The translations under genes and the position numbers were made by a program. From Sarcophilus harrisii (taxonomy: Eukaryota > Chordata > Mammalia > Dasyuromorphia > Dasyuridae): a stretch of DNA of 64,000 nucleotides. Positions 13,101 through 22,135 of this stretch are shown in pieces. Location of the stretch: contig NC_045430.1 of the NCBI RefSeq assembly GCF_902635505.1, positions 1,054,001 to 1,118,000 of the forward strand, read 5' to 3'. The number at the start of each line of letters is the position of its first letter. Within the stretch, counting starts at the first letter, position 1. The notes beneath the pieces were generated by a model. That model was not told the origin of the DNA. It made no database searches and saw only the letters and a list, made by a program, of their open reading frames with translations.

Positions 13101-16100
13101 GGTGGGGACAGGGGTTTGGGGGGGGGAGAAATGGGAAAGTTAGGGATTTGCAGGAAAAAGTTTGTTTGGAAAAGGGGCCCGGGTTTGGGAAAGGGCTTTA
13201 AGGCAAGTTTGTGTTTGCGATAGCGAGTGTTTGGGTGAGGGTAAAGGAGTGATGGTTCCATTTTTTTTGCGGTTTAGTGTTGAGGTGGCCCCCCGGGGCT
13301 GGAGGGGGTTTGGATTGCCCCGGGAGAAAGGGGTGTGGTGAAGGTTTGGGGAGATTAAAGTCCCGAGGTAAAAAAGTGAGCTTTCCCTAGGTTGGGGGTC
13401 CCATGGGGGGGTTGACTTTTTTCCTTTAGGCTTTAAAAGTTTTCCGTGAGCAATAGGGGTTTCCCCAAGGGGTAGGTTGAACGGGAAGTTGGGATTTCTA
13501 GGAGTGGTGGGGTTTTTTGGAGGGTTGGCGTTTGTTCCAGGTGTATTGGGGGGGTTGGTGATATTGTTGGAGGGAGGTAGGGCCCCGGGATTAAAGTGGG
13601 AAATTTGCCGGGAGGTTTTGGGTGGGGCGGCGGGTTGCCCGGGGTGGTTGGATTAAGAATTTGGGATTTGAGTTTCGTGTTGTGACCTGGAAAATAGGGT
13701 TTTTGGAGAGCTTGGCGGAGCGGGCCTTTTGGTTGTAAGGTGGGTTTTTTTCCCCCTTTGGATTTGGTTAGGGCAGTGCCGAAAGGTTGGGGGGGGAGGT
13801 GGGACCCCGGGCCTGAAGGAAGGTTTTTGGGGAGGGAGGGGTTGGGTGGGTGGTGGCCGCCCGGGGAGGGGGCTGGGGTGGGAGCGTTTGGGGGGAGGGG
13901 GGGGTGATGGAGCCCCAAACCTTTTCCTTATGGTGTTTTTTTATGTGTGTCCAAAGAAGTTTGAAGACCCAAGGCCCTGATGGGGGAAAAGGAGGAATTC
14001 CCAACCCGAGAGTGTAGGTGGGTGGTTTGGTTTTTTGAAGGGGCCCAAGGGAACCCAAAGAGCCCCCAGTTTGGTGGGAGGGGGAGAGCCGGGGTTTTAT
14101 TGTCCGGTGAGGGAAGGGGCCCCTGGGGGGGAAGCCTGGGGGTGGGGAGAGAATGTCAGTGGTTAGGGTTTTCCCGGGGACCGGGATTGGGGGGTTTGCT
14201 AGGGGGGCTTGGGGGTTTGGCCAGAGGGTGACCCTGATTTTGTTTTCCCAGGGTGAAGGCCAACCCTTGAAGAGAAAGTAGAGGAGTGGAGTAGGTTTTT
14301 GGAAGGGTGGTGGGGTTAGGGGGGTGGGGTTTGGGCCCGGGGGTTTTCCCCGGATTAGTAGGAAATGGGAAATTTGTTGTTTGTCAGTGAGCCGGATTTT
14401 TGTGGGGGTGGGTTAGAGTGGTTTGGGGTGTGAGGGGGTTGTAGGCCAGGATGGGGTTTTGAGGTTGGAGAGGGGAGGGGAAGGGAGCAAAGAGTGGGAA
14501 GGGATCCCGGAGGGGACATTGTGAGATGGGAGATTTGGGGGGAAGGGAGTGTTGTGGGCCCCTTGGGGGAGGGGTTTGGAGAAGGGGTAGTTTTAGTGGA
14601 GGGGAGAAAGGGTGTAGTTTTCCCTAGGGGTAGTTTGCCCAGAAGTGGTGAGGTTTGGGAGGTGGTGTCCCTGGGCTTAGTGGGCCGGTGGGGGGGGTGA
14701 CTTAAGCCCCGGGGGTTTGAGAAAAATCCCCTGTTGGGGGAGGGAAAAACTAGCGTGTCCTTCCAACAAGAGGTCGCCCAGAACCCGACGCCCACCTCTT
14801 CCGCAGGAGGAATGGCAAAAGCCCCCGGGGTGAGAGCTCTTGTTGCCCTGCCATGGCCCCTGAGCCCCGGAGCTGAGGAGAGTCTGTCTGTCTGTCTCTG
14901 CTCCCCCTCTGCCCACTCTCCTCTCCCGGCTTCTCCACCCCTCCCTGTCCCCTCCTTCTCTCCTTACCTTTTCTCTGTCTCCTCTCCCTTCTCCCCGGTT
15001 CATTCTCTCCTCCCTCACTCTCACCTACCACAGTCACACCCCCCATCTCTGCTCTGCTCAGGACCTGGCGCTTCCTGCCCTTTCCAGCCTTGCTCCACCC
15101 AGTTCCCCTTGGGCCAAACCAGCCATTGCCCCCGCCTGGACCTTCCTGAGCTCTATGTGCTGAATTTGTCCAGGGGAGACCCCCTCCTGCCTCCCCTCTC
15201 CCTCTCCAGCCTATTTCAGATTCCCCTTCATGCAGCTTCTCTGCCCCCTCCTGCCCCCTGCTTCTCTGAGACCCTCACTCTCCCCCTTGCCTACAGACCC
15301 AGGGAATGCTTCCTCTCCCACCCTCCCCATCTACTGATCACCAGTCCGTCTTTCAGGGTCAAGCTCCAGGGCCCCCCCCCAACCTCCCAGACCTCCCCTC
15401 CCCAGTTCCCTAGCTGCCCCCCTCGACGCTCTCATTCTGGCTCCCCTGTCCTTGGTCCTGAAGCAGCCCATCCGCCTCCTGAGGGCAAGGCCGGGGCCTA
15501 TTCCTTCCCCTGTCTGACTGCTCCCAGCTTCTAGCCCGCCCTCAGCCCCAGCGACTGCGAGGGACCGGGTTCATGGATGGCAGATGAGTTAGAGTTTGAG
15601 GGACCAGAGCCAGTGAATGAGTAACGAAATGGGGAGCGGTTTTTAATGTTCTGACTCTGAAGGTTCTGAAGGTTCAATGGCCGCGTTAATGGGCGAGTGC
15701 AAGAACAGCCAGTCAGGGAGAAGGACGGAGAGCAGGGGAAGAGCGGGTCTCTGGTCTCCTTCCAGAGCCAGCCCAAGTCCCCCATTTTGCAGGAACCCTT
15801 TCCCCTCCCCCTTAGTTCTAGCTATTTCCCATCTCCCATGTCTGTATAGAGAGTTTGGGACTGGAGCTCCTTGAGGATAGAGCCTGGTGTTTGCCTTTTT
15901 GTACATCCCCAGTGCTCAGCACAGTGCTTTGCACATAGTAGGCGCTTAATCAACAAATAAATATTAAGCATCTACGCTGGGTGCCTTATGCTGATTACAC
16001 AGATGATGGTTAAGTGAATGAATCAGTGAATAAACAAGGCAGTGAAGGACTGAGCGGAGTGAATTTTTGAGTAGATGCCAAAGAATGAGGAAACTGATGA

Positions 16101-19100
16101 ACTGAATGAAAAAGCAAGTGAATGAATGAACAAATGAGTCAAGGAAGGGAAGGTGGGAGGAAAGAAGGAAGGGAAGAAGGAAGGGATAGAGGAAGGAAGG
16201 AAGGAAAGAAGGAAGGAAGGAAGGAAGGAAGGAAGGAAAGAAGGAAGGAAGGAAGGAAGGAAGGAAGGAAGAAAGGAAGGAAGGAAGGAAGGAAGGAAGG
16301 AAGGAAGGAAGTGAATTTTTGAGTGGATTTCACAGAATGAAGAAATTATAAATTAAGTGAAAAAGTGAATGAATGAAGGAACAAATGAGCCAAGGAGGGG
16401 AGGGCTGGAGGAAAGAAGGAAGGAAGAAGGAAGGGAGGGAGGGAGGAGGGAGGAAGAGGAGGGAGTGGTCTTCACCTTGTTCTTGCCCTAAGGCTCTGAC
16501 AGGAGGCACCGGGCAGTTCATTTTCTGAAGTTCTGGTCTTTCGGCTTCACAGGCAATGACTCGGACTCGGACAGTGAGCTCTCTCTGGAGGAACACAGCA
16601 GCTCCTATGCCTCCTCATCAGACAGTGAGGAAGACGGGGTAGATGAGGAGAACAAGTGGGCGCCAGGCTCTTGTAAAACCAATGACCGGGGCCCCATCCA
16701 CAGCACCCCCAAAGGTACAGGGCAGGGTGGGAAGGCTCGGGGAGGCTCTGGGGGCATATGACCACCTCTCAGCTATGACCTGAGTAAATAAGAGACAGAG
16801 CACAAGTATCCCTGACCCTGATGGAGACTTTTGCCAGCTCTCAAGTATATTTTTTTGCACCTGAGATTTGCAGGGTTGTACACCAGGACCTCACTGGCTG
16901 CCCAGCACAATCCCGCAGCCCATTACTCTTATCATCTTCCCATTTTATAGATGAGGACACTGAAATTCAGAAAGTAGAGCATAAGCTGCTCGGGACCCCC
17001 AGCTGGTGACCAGTGTCACCAGCCCAAGCCTGGCACTCGCCACTGCTCACCATACATGAGAGCTGATGATACTAAGACCACTCATTCACAGAGAGCTTTT
17101 CCAAGGACCCTCCTTCTCCACTGGGGAAAGATTCCTGGAACATGGATCACCAGGGAACGGACAGCTTCTCTGGGGGAGTTCTTTTGTGGGGAGATCTCTC
17201 CTTCAGGCTCCATGCAAACCCCGCCACCCCATGCTGTGGTGAATTCTGGAGCGGGGCTGGCAGGAAGAAGGGGCAATAAAAATCAGGGGGACCGGGGAGG
17301 AAATGGGCAGCCCTCGTGCTGCCTTGTCCATAAAAAAGTCTTGAATCAGGGAATTCTTTGGAGGGGAAAAAAGACCCCGCTGGGTCAGAGACTGTGAGGA
17401 CAAAGACCTGGGGGCTGGTTTGGGAGAAGCCTCAGGATCCGAGGGCAGCCCCAGGAACAGCCTGGCCGGGAGTAGAGCAGGGCCTCAGCTTGCTGTCTCC
17501 CATCTTTCTCCATGGGGAGGGCTCAAACATTATACCCCTGAGGGAGGACTGAGAATTCAGGACTAGGAAGAGAGTCAGGACTACAGAGAGGAAGGGAACA
17601 GGCCAAACTTCAGTCTTACTGACTGGAAAAACTCTGAGCTATCCCAGTGTGAAACTACCTGCCTCTAGATATGATGAGCTCCCCGGCACTGGGGGTCTCC
17701 AAGCAAAGGCTCCCTCCACAGGGTCTTCTCGTCTTGTATAAGTATTCCCGCCTCTGCACGGGAAGGTCAATCACTGATTGGGAATAAGAGACAGTTAAGC
17801 CCTCGTTATGCCATTCATACTAGTTCCTATTTAAGAGACAAGGATCACTTGTTAAAGATGCTGTGAGGGGATTCTTTTTTTTTAATTTTAATAATAGCTT
17901 TTTATTTTCAATATCCATGCAAAGATAATTTTCAATATTCACCCTTGCAAAACCTTGGGCTCCAAATTTTTCTTCCTCCCCGCTTCCTGACACCCCTAGA
18001 CGGCAAGTCCAACATAGGTTAAATGTGTGCAATTCTTGTTCAGGTAAGGACTGGACTTACTGATCCATGAGATCTTCCCTAGCTCTGGGATTCTGTGCCA
18101 TGGGTTCCCATTGCAGCTTCAGCACCTACTGTGTGAGCCCGGGATAATAGACTAAGGCTTGTAAGCTGTCTGTGAAGGGCCCCACACCCCTTCTCTACAC
18201 AGCAGGAAACTGAGGCTCAGAGACATGAGATGATTTGCCCAAGATCACCTAGGGAGTAAGCGGCCGAGGCAAGAGCTGACCTTTGGTCTCCCCGACTGAC
18301 AAATCCTGTGCTCTGAGCACCGGGGAAGGCTGCCTCCGGTGTCAGAGGCCGGAGTTCTCGCGGCTAACGTTTTTGGACCTCAGTATCCCTAGGATACTGA
18401 TTTCTGGCCCACCTCTCTCTCAGGAGAGCCACAAGGACGGTGCTTTGTCAACCTGAATGTGCCACCTTGCTGTGATTCTTCTCTGAGGGACAGTTTGCCT
18501 GGTGGCTAGAGGGCCGGCCTTGGAACCACAAGGATCTGGCACTTTTAGGCAGTAGCCTGACCTCTCGGGGTCCTAGGTAGCCCTCTGAGGCTTAAAGCGG
18601 GACAGCTTTGAGCACTAGAAACGGAAGAAAGTGGGATATACTTTGAGCCGAGGTCTATCTGCGGTAGCATGGAGGATGGGAGGAGGGTCAGGGAAGGCCT
18701 TGCTGCCGCTGAGCCTGCCGTGTCATTTTGGGCCCCTAGCAGACTCTCTGTCCAATCACATCAAGGCCACGTGGCCCCCCGACAGCGTGACGGGCGGTGA
18801 GGGCGAGGACGCTAGATGTAAGCCAAAGCTGAAGGTGGAGACCAAAGTGAATGTGGAGCTTCACCAGGAAGACGACGGGGATGACAGCAAGGACCTGCCC
18901 TCCGACAAGGAGAACCCGGGGCTTCCCAGAGACAATCAGACAGCTCCCCAGCCCAACCACCAGCACACAGAACAACGCAAAGGTAACGTGGCCGTCCCCG
19001 ACCTCCACCACTGGCACTTCCAGGCAGGTGTCAGGAAGGCCCCCCTTTCCTAGAGAGCCTTCTTACCTGCGAGCCTGTCCCCTCTTATGCCGATTGCAGC

Positions 19101-20514
19101 CCCTCAGAGACTTCTGGGATTATGTGGCTAAAACACCCATCACTCGCTTGCTGTGTGTGCAAGCTGACCCAACACCCTTCCTATGAACAAATGCATGAAT
19201 GAGTGTTTATTAAGCTCTTACTGAGAATAACAATACAAATGGGGTCGCTCCCTGACCTCCTGAGCCTCTCTTCTATCGGGGGGAGCAACATGTGCACAGA
19301 GAAGTTACCACAGACAGTGTGAATGCAGTCTGAGCAACTCGGACAATGTAGGAGGTGATGTCGAAGCTGGACTTGAAGGGGTAGTAATTCCAAGGGTGAG
19401 GAGGAGGAGGAAGGCATGGGGGGGGGTCTCCTCACATCCTTCAATGCCCTCCCTCCTCCCAGCTTTGCCCAGAGGACCACTGGCTTAGAGCCGAAAGCCA
19501 CTGGGGCCAACCTTATTTCAGTAATGAGAACCTCATTAATAACCTTCAAGGACACAGGAGTAATAAACACCTGAGCATCAGAACCAAGTCTTCTGATTCT
19601 ACCTACTGTGCTACAAAAGTGCTTTGTACTTGGCAGCATGCTATAGAAATATCAATCAATTGATCACTCAAAAGCATTTATCATGTGCTTACTGTATGCC
19701 ATGCTGGGTATACAAAGAAAAAAGAGATCATTCCTTCCTCGAAGAAGCTATCGCCCCATTAGTGTCACGGTGGCAGATTATCAATTTTATTATAATCGTT
19801 ATCTTTGTTAAAACCCTTAAAACCTTCACCAAATGAGGACTCCACTGGCAGAGTCCTCCCTTCACTAGTGCAGATCGCAGCCTCAGGGTGTCTCGTAGAA
19901 TCTGACAACCTTCACATCACTCTCACCACAGGCATCCTGAAAAACAAAGTGACCTACCCCCCACCGCTGAGCGAGAGGAACCTAAAGAACCGGCTCCGGG
20001 AGAAGCTGGCAGATTATAACCAGACTATGAGCTCATCCAGAACCTCTTCTCTCGGTTCCAATGATGGCATTTGCCCCACGGGGGACCCAGGAGTGGCCGT
20101 CAAAAACTCTCCGAGGGAGCGATCTTGTGACCAGCTGAACGGGGTGATCATGAGCGTGCGCACTGGGACCGTCCACGCAGACGCGTCAGATTCAGAGTGA
20201 GTGGGGCTGGGGGGGACAGCTCTGGGCCTAGGGGCGTCCCTTGGGCTCAGCCTCCTGGGCTCTTTGGGTTGCTGCAGGGAGATGGTGGATTTGAGACAGG
20301 AACTCCAGGTTTGGATCCCGGGCGGGAGCCCTCTGTGGGTAGGGGTAAGGAAGCTCCCTCGAAGGGCCGATGTGTGGGAAGCCCCCCCTGTTCAGGCCTG
20401 TCCCCTGTATGTGTCTATGGTCGTTCATTCAGTGCATCATCTGTGGCCTCCTTTGCTCTCCTTGTGAACAGAGGCAGTAACGAGACTTCCATTTGAATCA
20501 TCAGGAAAGCGTGA
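497..20514 (+). CDS. CELSR1: CELSR1, 3' half: cadherin EGF LAG seven-pass G-type receptor 1
   Basis: Adhesion GPCR and atypical cadherin (Flamingo family) acting at cell junctions in planar cell polarity with Frizzled and Vangl proteins (family knowledge). The cadherin repeats and first EGF/LamG modules lie upstream of the window. Exons readable here: 497-682, 860-973, 2108-2282, 2732-2873, 3215-3335, 3831-4014, 4555-4656, 5258-5352, 6060-6269, 6495-6678, 7084-7227, 7765-7966, 8192-8359, 9598 to about 9690, 12250-12424, about 14728-14829, 16553-16714, 18740-18982, 19932-20196 and 20505-20514. Splice phases agree at every junction that can be tested. Order of domains: LamG, EGF, EGF, laminin-EGF, HormR, GAIN, 7TM, cytoplasmic tail. 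Exons for helices 1-2 and 5-7 and the start of the tail are not readable because two noisy blocks (9.7-11.88 and 12.54-14.75 kb) replace them. CELSR1 is chosen over CELSR2/3 by the tail sequence and by the TRMU/GTSE1/TTC38 neighbourhood. Confidence 0.95.
860..973 (+). CDS. CELSR1: CELSR1 exon: laminin-G domain 2, end
   Basis: 38 codons, NTVQIGNQLPGLKMRSLLVG to GFSGCMQ, between acceptor gacag and donor gtacgt. The GGL...GFSGCM motif is the usual end of a LamG fold. Phase 0 at both ends. Confidence 0.93.
1118..1155. repeat. (TTA)n microsatellite
   Basis: About twelve uninterrupted TTA/ATT units in a CELSR1 intron. Confidence 0.95.
2108..2282 (+). CDS. CELSR1: CELSR1 exon: LamG/EGF linker and EGF-like domain
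   Basis: Reads GVRMGETSTNIVTLNMKEAL, then DGCALDNPCASSPCPEHS and CTDDWDSYSCTCDPG. The six-cysteine spacing is that of an EGF repeat. Acceptor accacag, donor gtgaga; leaves in phase 1. Confidence 0.93.
2732..2873 (+). CDS. CELSR1: CELSR1 exon: EGF-like domain
   Basis: Reads YFGRDCVDVCNLNPCEHVST, then YACECGQSYYGQYCEN. The donor gtgagg overlaps the apparent codon AAG, so the exon ends in phase 2 and the next exon completes Lys. Confidence 0.93.
3215..3335 (+). CDS. CELSR1: CELSR1 exon: first laminin-EGF segment
   Basis: Reads IHLPCPKGWWGNPVCGPCHC, then EVSKGFDPDCNKTNGECQCK. The motif is almost identical to other vertebrate CELSR1 proteins. Acceptor aaacag, donor gtaagt. Confidence 0.93.
3685..3760 (+). 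repeat. L2/MIR tail fragment with (TA)n
   Basis: The text gcacacagtaggggctcaac resembles the L2/MIR 3' end. It is followed at 3737-3760 by a (TA)n run. Confidence 0.6.
3831..4014 (+). CDS. CELSR1: CELSR1 exon: laminin-type EGF domain
   Basis: Reads ENYYKPQHQEACYPCDCFPY, then CDMETGQCACKSGVIGRQCN and RCDNPFAEVTTQGCE. This is the cysteine pattern of a complete laminin-EGF module. Donor gtgggt, phase 1. Confidence 0.94.
4555..4656 (+). CDS. CELSR1: CELSR1 exon: HormR domain, first part
   Basis: Reads VIYSGCPRAFEAGIWWPQTK, then FGQPAAVPCPKGSVG. The GIWWPQT core marks the hormone-receptor-like domain in front of GAIN in adhesion GPCRs. Acceptor gctgcag, donor gtaagc. Confidence 0.94.
5258..5352 (+). 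CDS. CELSR1: CELSR1 exon: HormR domain, second part
   Basis: Reads NAIRHCSSEKGWLPPELFNC, then TTSSFLGLRTM. Acceptor ccccag, donor gtacga; leaves in phase 0. Confidence 0.92.
5585..5655 (+). repeat. 24-bp tandem repeat
   Basis: Three to four copies of a unit with core gatgccagtgcggggtgggc in a CELSR1 intron. Confidence 0.85.
6060..6269 (+). CDS. CELSR1: CELSR1 exon: GAIN domain A
   Basis: Seventy codons beginning NEKLRRNETRMDGDKSIRLM and ending ESRQQGFDLAATRDAEFHE. The NETRMDG and QQGFDLAATR blocks match human CELSR1 closely. Acceptor tttcag, donor gtgagg. Confidence 0.94.
6495..6678 (+). CDS. CELSR1: CELSR1 exon: GAIN domain
   Basis: Reads NLLRAGSALLDPRHKDSWEQ, then IQRAEAGTARLLQHFEDYFS and TYMKPFVIITANM. 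Acceptor ccccag, donor gtaagc; leaves in phase 1. Confidence 0.94.
7084..7227 (+). CDS. CELSR1: CELSR1 exon: GAIN domain
   Basis: The split codon gives Ile, then LAADIFAKSNFSGARVPRFD, EIYEDYPKDLESSVLFPAHL and FEPSDRR. Acceptor tcgcag, donor gtaggc. Confidence 0.93.
7566..7695 (+). repeat. 34-bp C-rich minisatellite
   Basis: Nearly four copies of ctctccctgctgcccccc plus gctccggcccccccac, differing at one or two bases, in the intron before exon 7765. Confidence 0.9.
7765..7966 (+). CDS. CELSR1: CELSR1 exon: GAIN domain with basic stretch
   Basis: Begins DAATARPSKHRVTPRAEPGD, has the basic run AKRRKRQPDEW and ends VLISRSLGQLLPEQYDPDRR, SLR. Acceptor ctgcag, donor gtgagg; leaves in phase 2. Confidence 0.92.
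8192..8359 (+). CDS. CELSR1: CELSR1 exon: GAIN domain, C-terminal strands
   Basis: Reads LPHRPVINTPIVSTLLHSEG, then HTLLETEERSKPVCVFWNHS and L. The phase and the homology put the donor at gtctgt (8360), a weak GT site; no better donor lies nearby. It joins 9598 to give ...NHSLGSRSAGGWSAKGC, matching the human length. Confidence 0.85.
8440..8515 (+). repeat. L2 3'-end fragment
   Basis: Reads like the L2 tail: ggcgcacagtaggtgctaaa, then tacatgtttgctga. Confidence 0.6.
9598..9690 (+). CDS. CELSR1: CELSR1 exon: GPS-proximal segment, 3' part degraded
   Basis: The acceptor is tgccgcag. Phase-2 reading gives SRSAGGWSAKGCELVSRNSS, then HITC. After about 9645 the expected CxC...SASxAVLMDISRRE block is recognisable only by changing frame (SLAVMDTPRR appears in another frame). 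The exon then runs into the noisy block starting near 9700, so the end coordinate is approximate and no donor is visible. The frame breaks are best read as consensus errors. Whether a GPS cleavage triad exists cannot be judged. Confidence 0.75.
9700..11880. other. Unreliable sequence block 1 (homopolymer-run noise)
   Basis: The + strand is almost entirely short runs of G and T, with C and A mostly in runs of two or more. There is no recognisable exon, repeat or gene. The block starts inside a CELSR1 exon. The exons for helices 1-2 should be here and are not seen. It does not look like natural intron sequence; see findings. Confidence 0.8.
11935..12249 (+). repeat. C-rich minisatellite ending at a splice acceptor
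   Basis: About 11-12 degenerate copies of a 20-27-bp unit with core accgggctgccgctg followed by a C run. The last unit supplies the polypyrimidine tract and the CCCCAG acceptor of the CELSR1 exon at 12250. Confidence 0.85.
12250..12424 (+). CDS. CELSR1: CELSR1 exon: transmembrane helices 3-4
   Basis: Reads FTCTVIAILLHYFYLSTFAW, then LFVEGLHVYRMLTEVRNIDS and GHMRFYYVLGWGIPAVVTG. Helix 3 carries FAW-VEGLHVYRM and helix 4 the YVLGWGIPAVVTG typical of adhesion GPCRs. Donor gtcagc, phase 1. Its reading frame is intact although it sits between two corrupted blocks. Confidence 0.95.
12540..14727. other. Unreliable sequence block 2 (homopolymer-run noise)
   Basis: Same texture as 9700-11880. CELSR1 exons for helices 5-7 and the first part of the tail are expected here, but none can be read. 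Normal sequence resumes inside a tail exon near 14728-14760. Confidence 0.8.
14728..14829 (+). CDS. CELSR1: CELSR1 exon: cytoplasmic tail, 3' part only
   Basis: The 3' end reads RGRPEPDAHLFRRRNGKSPR, G with donor gtgaga at 14830 (phase 1). It aligns with human ...RGNHGEPDTSFIPRNSKK. Upstream, a KLSVS-like block (about 14745) is in a different frame, so an indel lies at the edge of the noise. The 5' end of the exon is lost in the noisy block. Confidence 0.75.
14840..15540. other. Pyrimidine-rich intron
   Basis: C/T-rich CELSR1 intron directly after the recovered tail exon, with normal base texture again. The long open frame here (14734-15534) has skewed proline/serine content and no homology that I recognise. 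Confidence 0.6.
15860..15970 (+). repeat. L2 3'-end fragment
   Basis: Follows the L2 tail consensus: ctccttgaggatagagcctg, then agcacagtgctttgcacata and gtaggcgcttaat. Confidence 0.8.
16050..16440 (+). repeat. (GGAA)n microsatellite between two direct duplicates
   Basis: An almost pure GGAA array occupies 16140-16312. On both sides lies a related segment: gaatttttgagtagatgcca at about 16060 and gaatttttgagtggatttca at about 16314. Each continues into gtgaatgaatgaa, caaatgag and a new GGAA start. Confidence 0.9.
16553..16714 (+). CDS. CELSR1: CELSR1 exon: acidic serine-rich tail
   Basis: Reads NDSDSDSELSLEEHSSSYAS, then SSDSEEDGVDEENKWAPGSC and GPIHSTPK. The SDSDSELSL-EHSSSYASS block is the CELSR1 tail signature. 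Acceptor ttcacag, donor gtacag. Confidence 0.95.
16920..17010 (-). repeat. MIR fragment
   Basis: Reads attttatagatgaggacact, then gaaattcagaaag, a diverged MIR core. Confidence 0.6.
17865..18045 (-). repeat. Marsupial retroposon 3' end, reverse copy
   Basis: Reads taatagctttttattttcaa, then cacccttgcaaaaccttggg and a C-rich stretch. This is the complement of the tail seen at 43380-43555, so the element inserted in minus orientation with its A-tail at 17870-17890. The formal family name is not certain. Confidence 0.7.
18180..18315 (-). repeat. MIR fragment
   Basis: Reads aggaaactgaggctcagaga, then gatttgcccaagatcaccta, a well-preserved MIR core. Confidence 0.75.
18740..18982 (+). CDS. CELSR1: CELSR1 exon: cytoplasmic tail
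   Basis: The split codon gives ADSLSNHIKATWPPDSVTGG, then LKVETKVNVELHQEDDGDDS and HQHTEQRKG. LKVETKV-VELH matches human. Acceptor ccctag, donor gtaacg. Confidence 0.94.
19630..19725 (+). repeat. MIR3/L2-type marsupial repeat
   Basis: Reads agcatttatcatgtgcttac, then tgtatgccatgctgggtata and caaagaaa, the cattta-tgtgctaag-gatacaaag pattern common in marsupial genomes. Confidence 0.65.
19932..20196 (+). CDS. CELSR1: CELSR1 exon: C-terminal tail
   Basis: Reads GILKNKVTYPPPLSERNLKN, then RLREKLADYNQTMSSSRTSS and LNGVIMSVRTGTVHADASDS. The exon ends inside the Glu codon at donor gtgagt (20197). If this intron were retained, a TGA would follow directly. Confidence 0.95.
20505..20514 (+). CDS. CELSR1: CELSR1 last coding exon (three codons and stop)
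   Basis: The acceptor aatcatcag at 20496-20504 is followed by g-aaa-gcg-tga, which completes SDSEKA-stop. Human CELSR1 ends SDSEKP. This fixes the stop at 20512-20514. Confidence 0.85.
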
Positions 20515-22135
20515 CACTCTCGGGCCCCGGGCCCCGCTCTTCCACAGCCCCATGTGGGAGCCCTGACCTCAATGGCTGGTCCCGGGCCATGGGGAAGGTG
20601 GCCTCATCTCCCCTGGGCAGTTTACATTTCATGGCAGACCTGGGATAGCTTTGAACATGAAGTGCCTGTTGGAACATCCAGCCTGTGCCAAAGCTTTTGG
20701 GAAGCTCAGAGCCGGGGGCTCCCCGGGCCACACTGCCACGGCGTGGCTCTGGATGCAGGAGGCAGCGGGGGATGGAGCCTGAGCTCCCGGCCTGGGCTTG
20801 GGACCCCCAGACAGTGTCTTCCGGAATCCCCTGCCCCACCAGCAGCTTCACCCACCTCTTCAGGACCATTTGTCTTTCCAACCAACTTTTTTATGTAAAG
20901 AAGTGTAGATACTTTTATATATTTTGTATGGTGATTCTCTTGGGAAGAAAAAAAGCCTTGTGTATATTTTGCATCTGTATTGATTTTGTGGATACCTGGA
21001 GATTACTACAGGGAAAAAACTCACTATTTTTATATTAGGGAAAACACACAATGCTACATGTAAGTACTTGAATGAGGCGCTGGCACAGTGGCTCGGCGGA
21101 TGGCTTCTCAGCAGCCAAGCAGGAGGCCGGACATCCCTTCTGCCCCCCGACCCTCTCGCTTCTAGAATCCTCGACGGTCCCCAGAGAAGCATCAGCTCGG
21201 AGCCATCGGCCCGTGAAGGACTCCCGTGTGCCGGACAGCCACGGACTTGGGTGGTCAGCCGGGCGCAGGCCGGGGTCAGGACAGGACAGAGGTTTCCTTT
21301 CTGTTGGGGGTTTCTGGTTCTTCAAGGTTGTACATACGTTCACAATGGAAGCAGGAAGGGCCAGACCTCCTGGCCACATTTTCCAGCTCCCCAGGAGCAT
21401 TCGACGTGGGGAATTTAGAAATGGCTCCCTTTCCCCAAGCACTTGGCCAGTTACTCGGATTACTTACATCTGTGAGACTGGCGAGACCTCGGTCATCCAC
21501 GTTTATACGGCTTTCCCCCGAGTGCCACAAGTCCGGTGGATCTCTCCTGTGGTCCTGAATGACCTCGCCGCCGGTGTCCGGGGCTAGCTGGCTACGGCTT
21601 CTGGCGGAAAACCATCAGATCCGGTGGAAGCTCTGTGGGGCCTGCGGCAGATAGGGCCGGGCGCCTGTTCTTAGGGCCTAGGGGTACGACCGGCGGACCC
21701 TCATTTCACCTGCATAGCGGGACAGGGCTTTGAAATCTTGTAGACTGATGGAATCATACTCTGCACCCCAAAGTTTCCCTCATGAGGAGGGAGTCTTGTA
21801 ACTGTTGCACGGTCAACTGCGCCACGGAAGTTGACTCGGGTCATGCCCATGTCCCTGAACGCCCACTCCCACCTTGACAAGAGCCTGGGGACTTCGGCAG
21901 TCCCCCTCCCCCTCTTCAGGGTCAAGGTCAAGGTCGAATACATTGTCGGTTCTATCAGGAGAATGTTGGTTTTATAAATGGCAGAAAAATGAAAACCTAT
22001 TTTTTATGACAAAATTTTACGAGCGGACACGACACTGGAGATTTTTTTTTTTTAAACAAATGAATATTTATTAATGCTCAGAACACTGGAATTACAGCTT
22101 GGCTGAGGCTACAATAAAGAGGTTTCTGAACATGG
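20515..22135 (+). other. CELSR1: CELSR1 3' untranslated region
   Basis: Non-coding sequence after the stop with an AU-rich stretch (20885-21060) of the kind found in stable or regulated 3' UTRs. The end is set by the poly(A) signal at 22113; the true cleavage site is inferred. Confidence 0.6.
22113..22118 (+). other. CELSR1: Candidate CELSR1 poly(A) signal AATAAA
   Basis: First canonical AATAAA on the + strand after the CELSR1 stop that is followed by a T/G-richer stretch. It closes a 3' UTR of about 1.6 kb. Confidence 0.5.

Noticed and set aside
9700-14727. Loss of the CELSR1 seven-helix domain, or a pseudogene
   Set aside because: The exons outside the noise are intact and conserved, including one (12250-12424) between the two blocks; the damage coincides with abnormal sequence texture.
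14734-15534. 266-codon + strand frame rich in serine and proline
   Set aside because: Covers the end of a CELSR1 exon in the wrong frame and then a pyrimidine-rich intron; no homology.
16122-16322. K/E/G/R repeat peptide
   Set aside because: Translation of the GGAA microsatellite.
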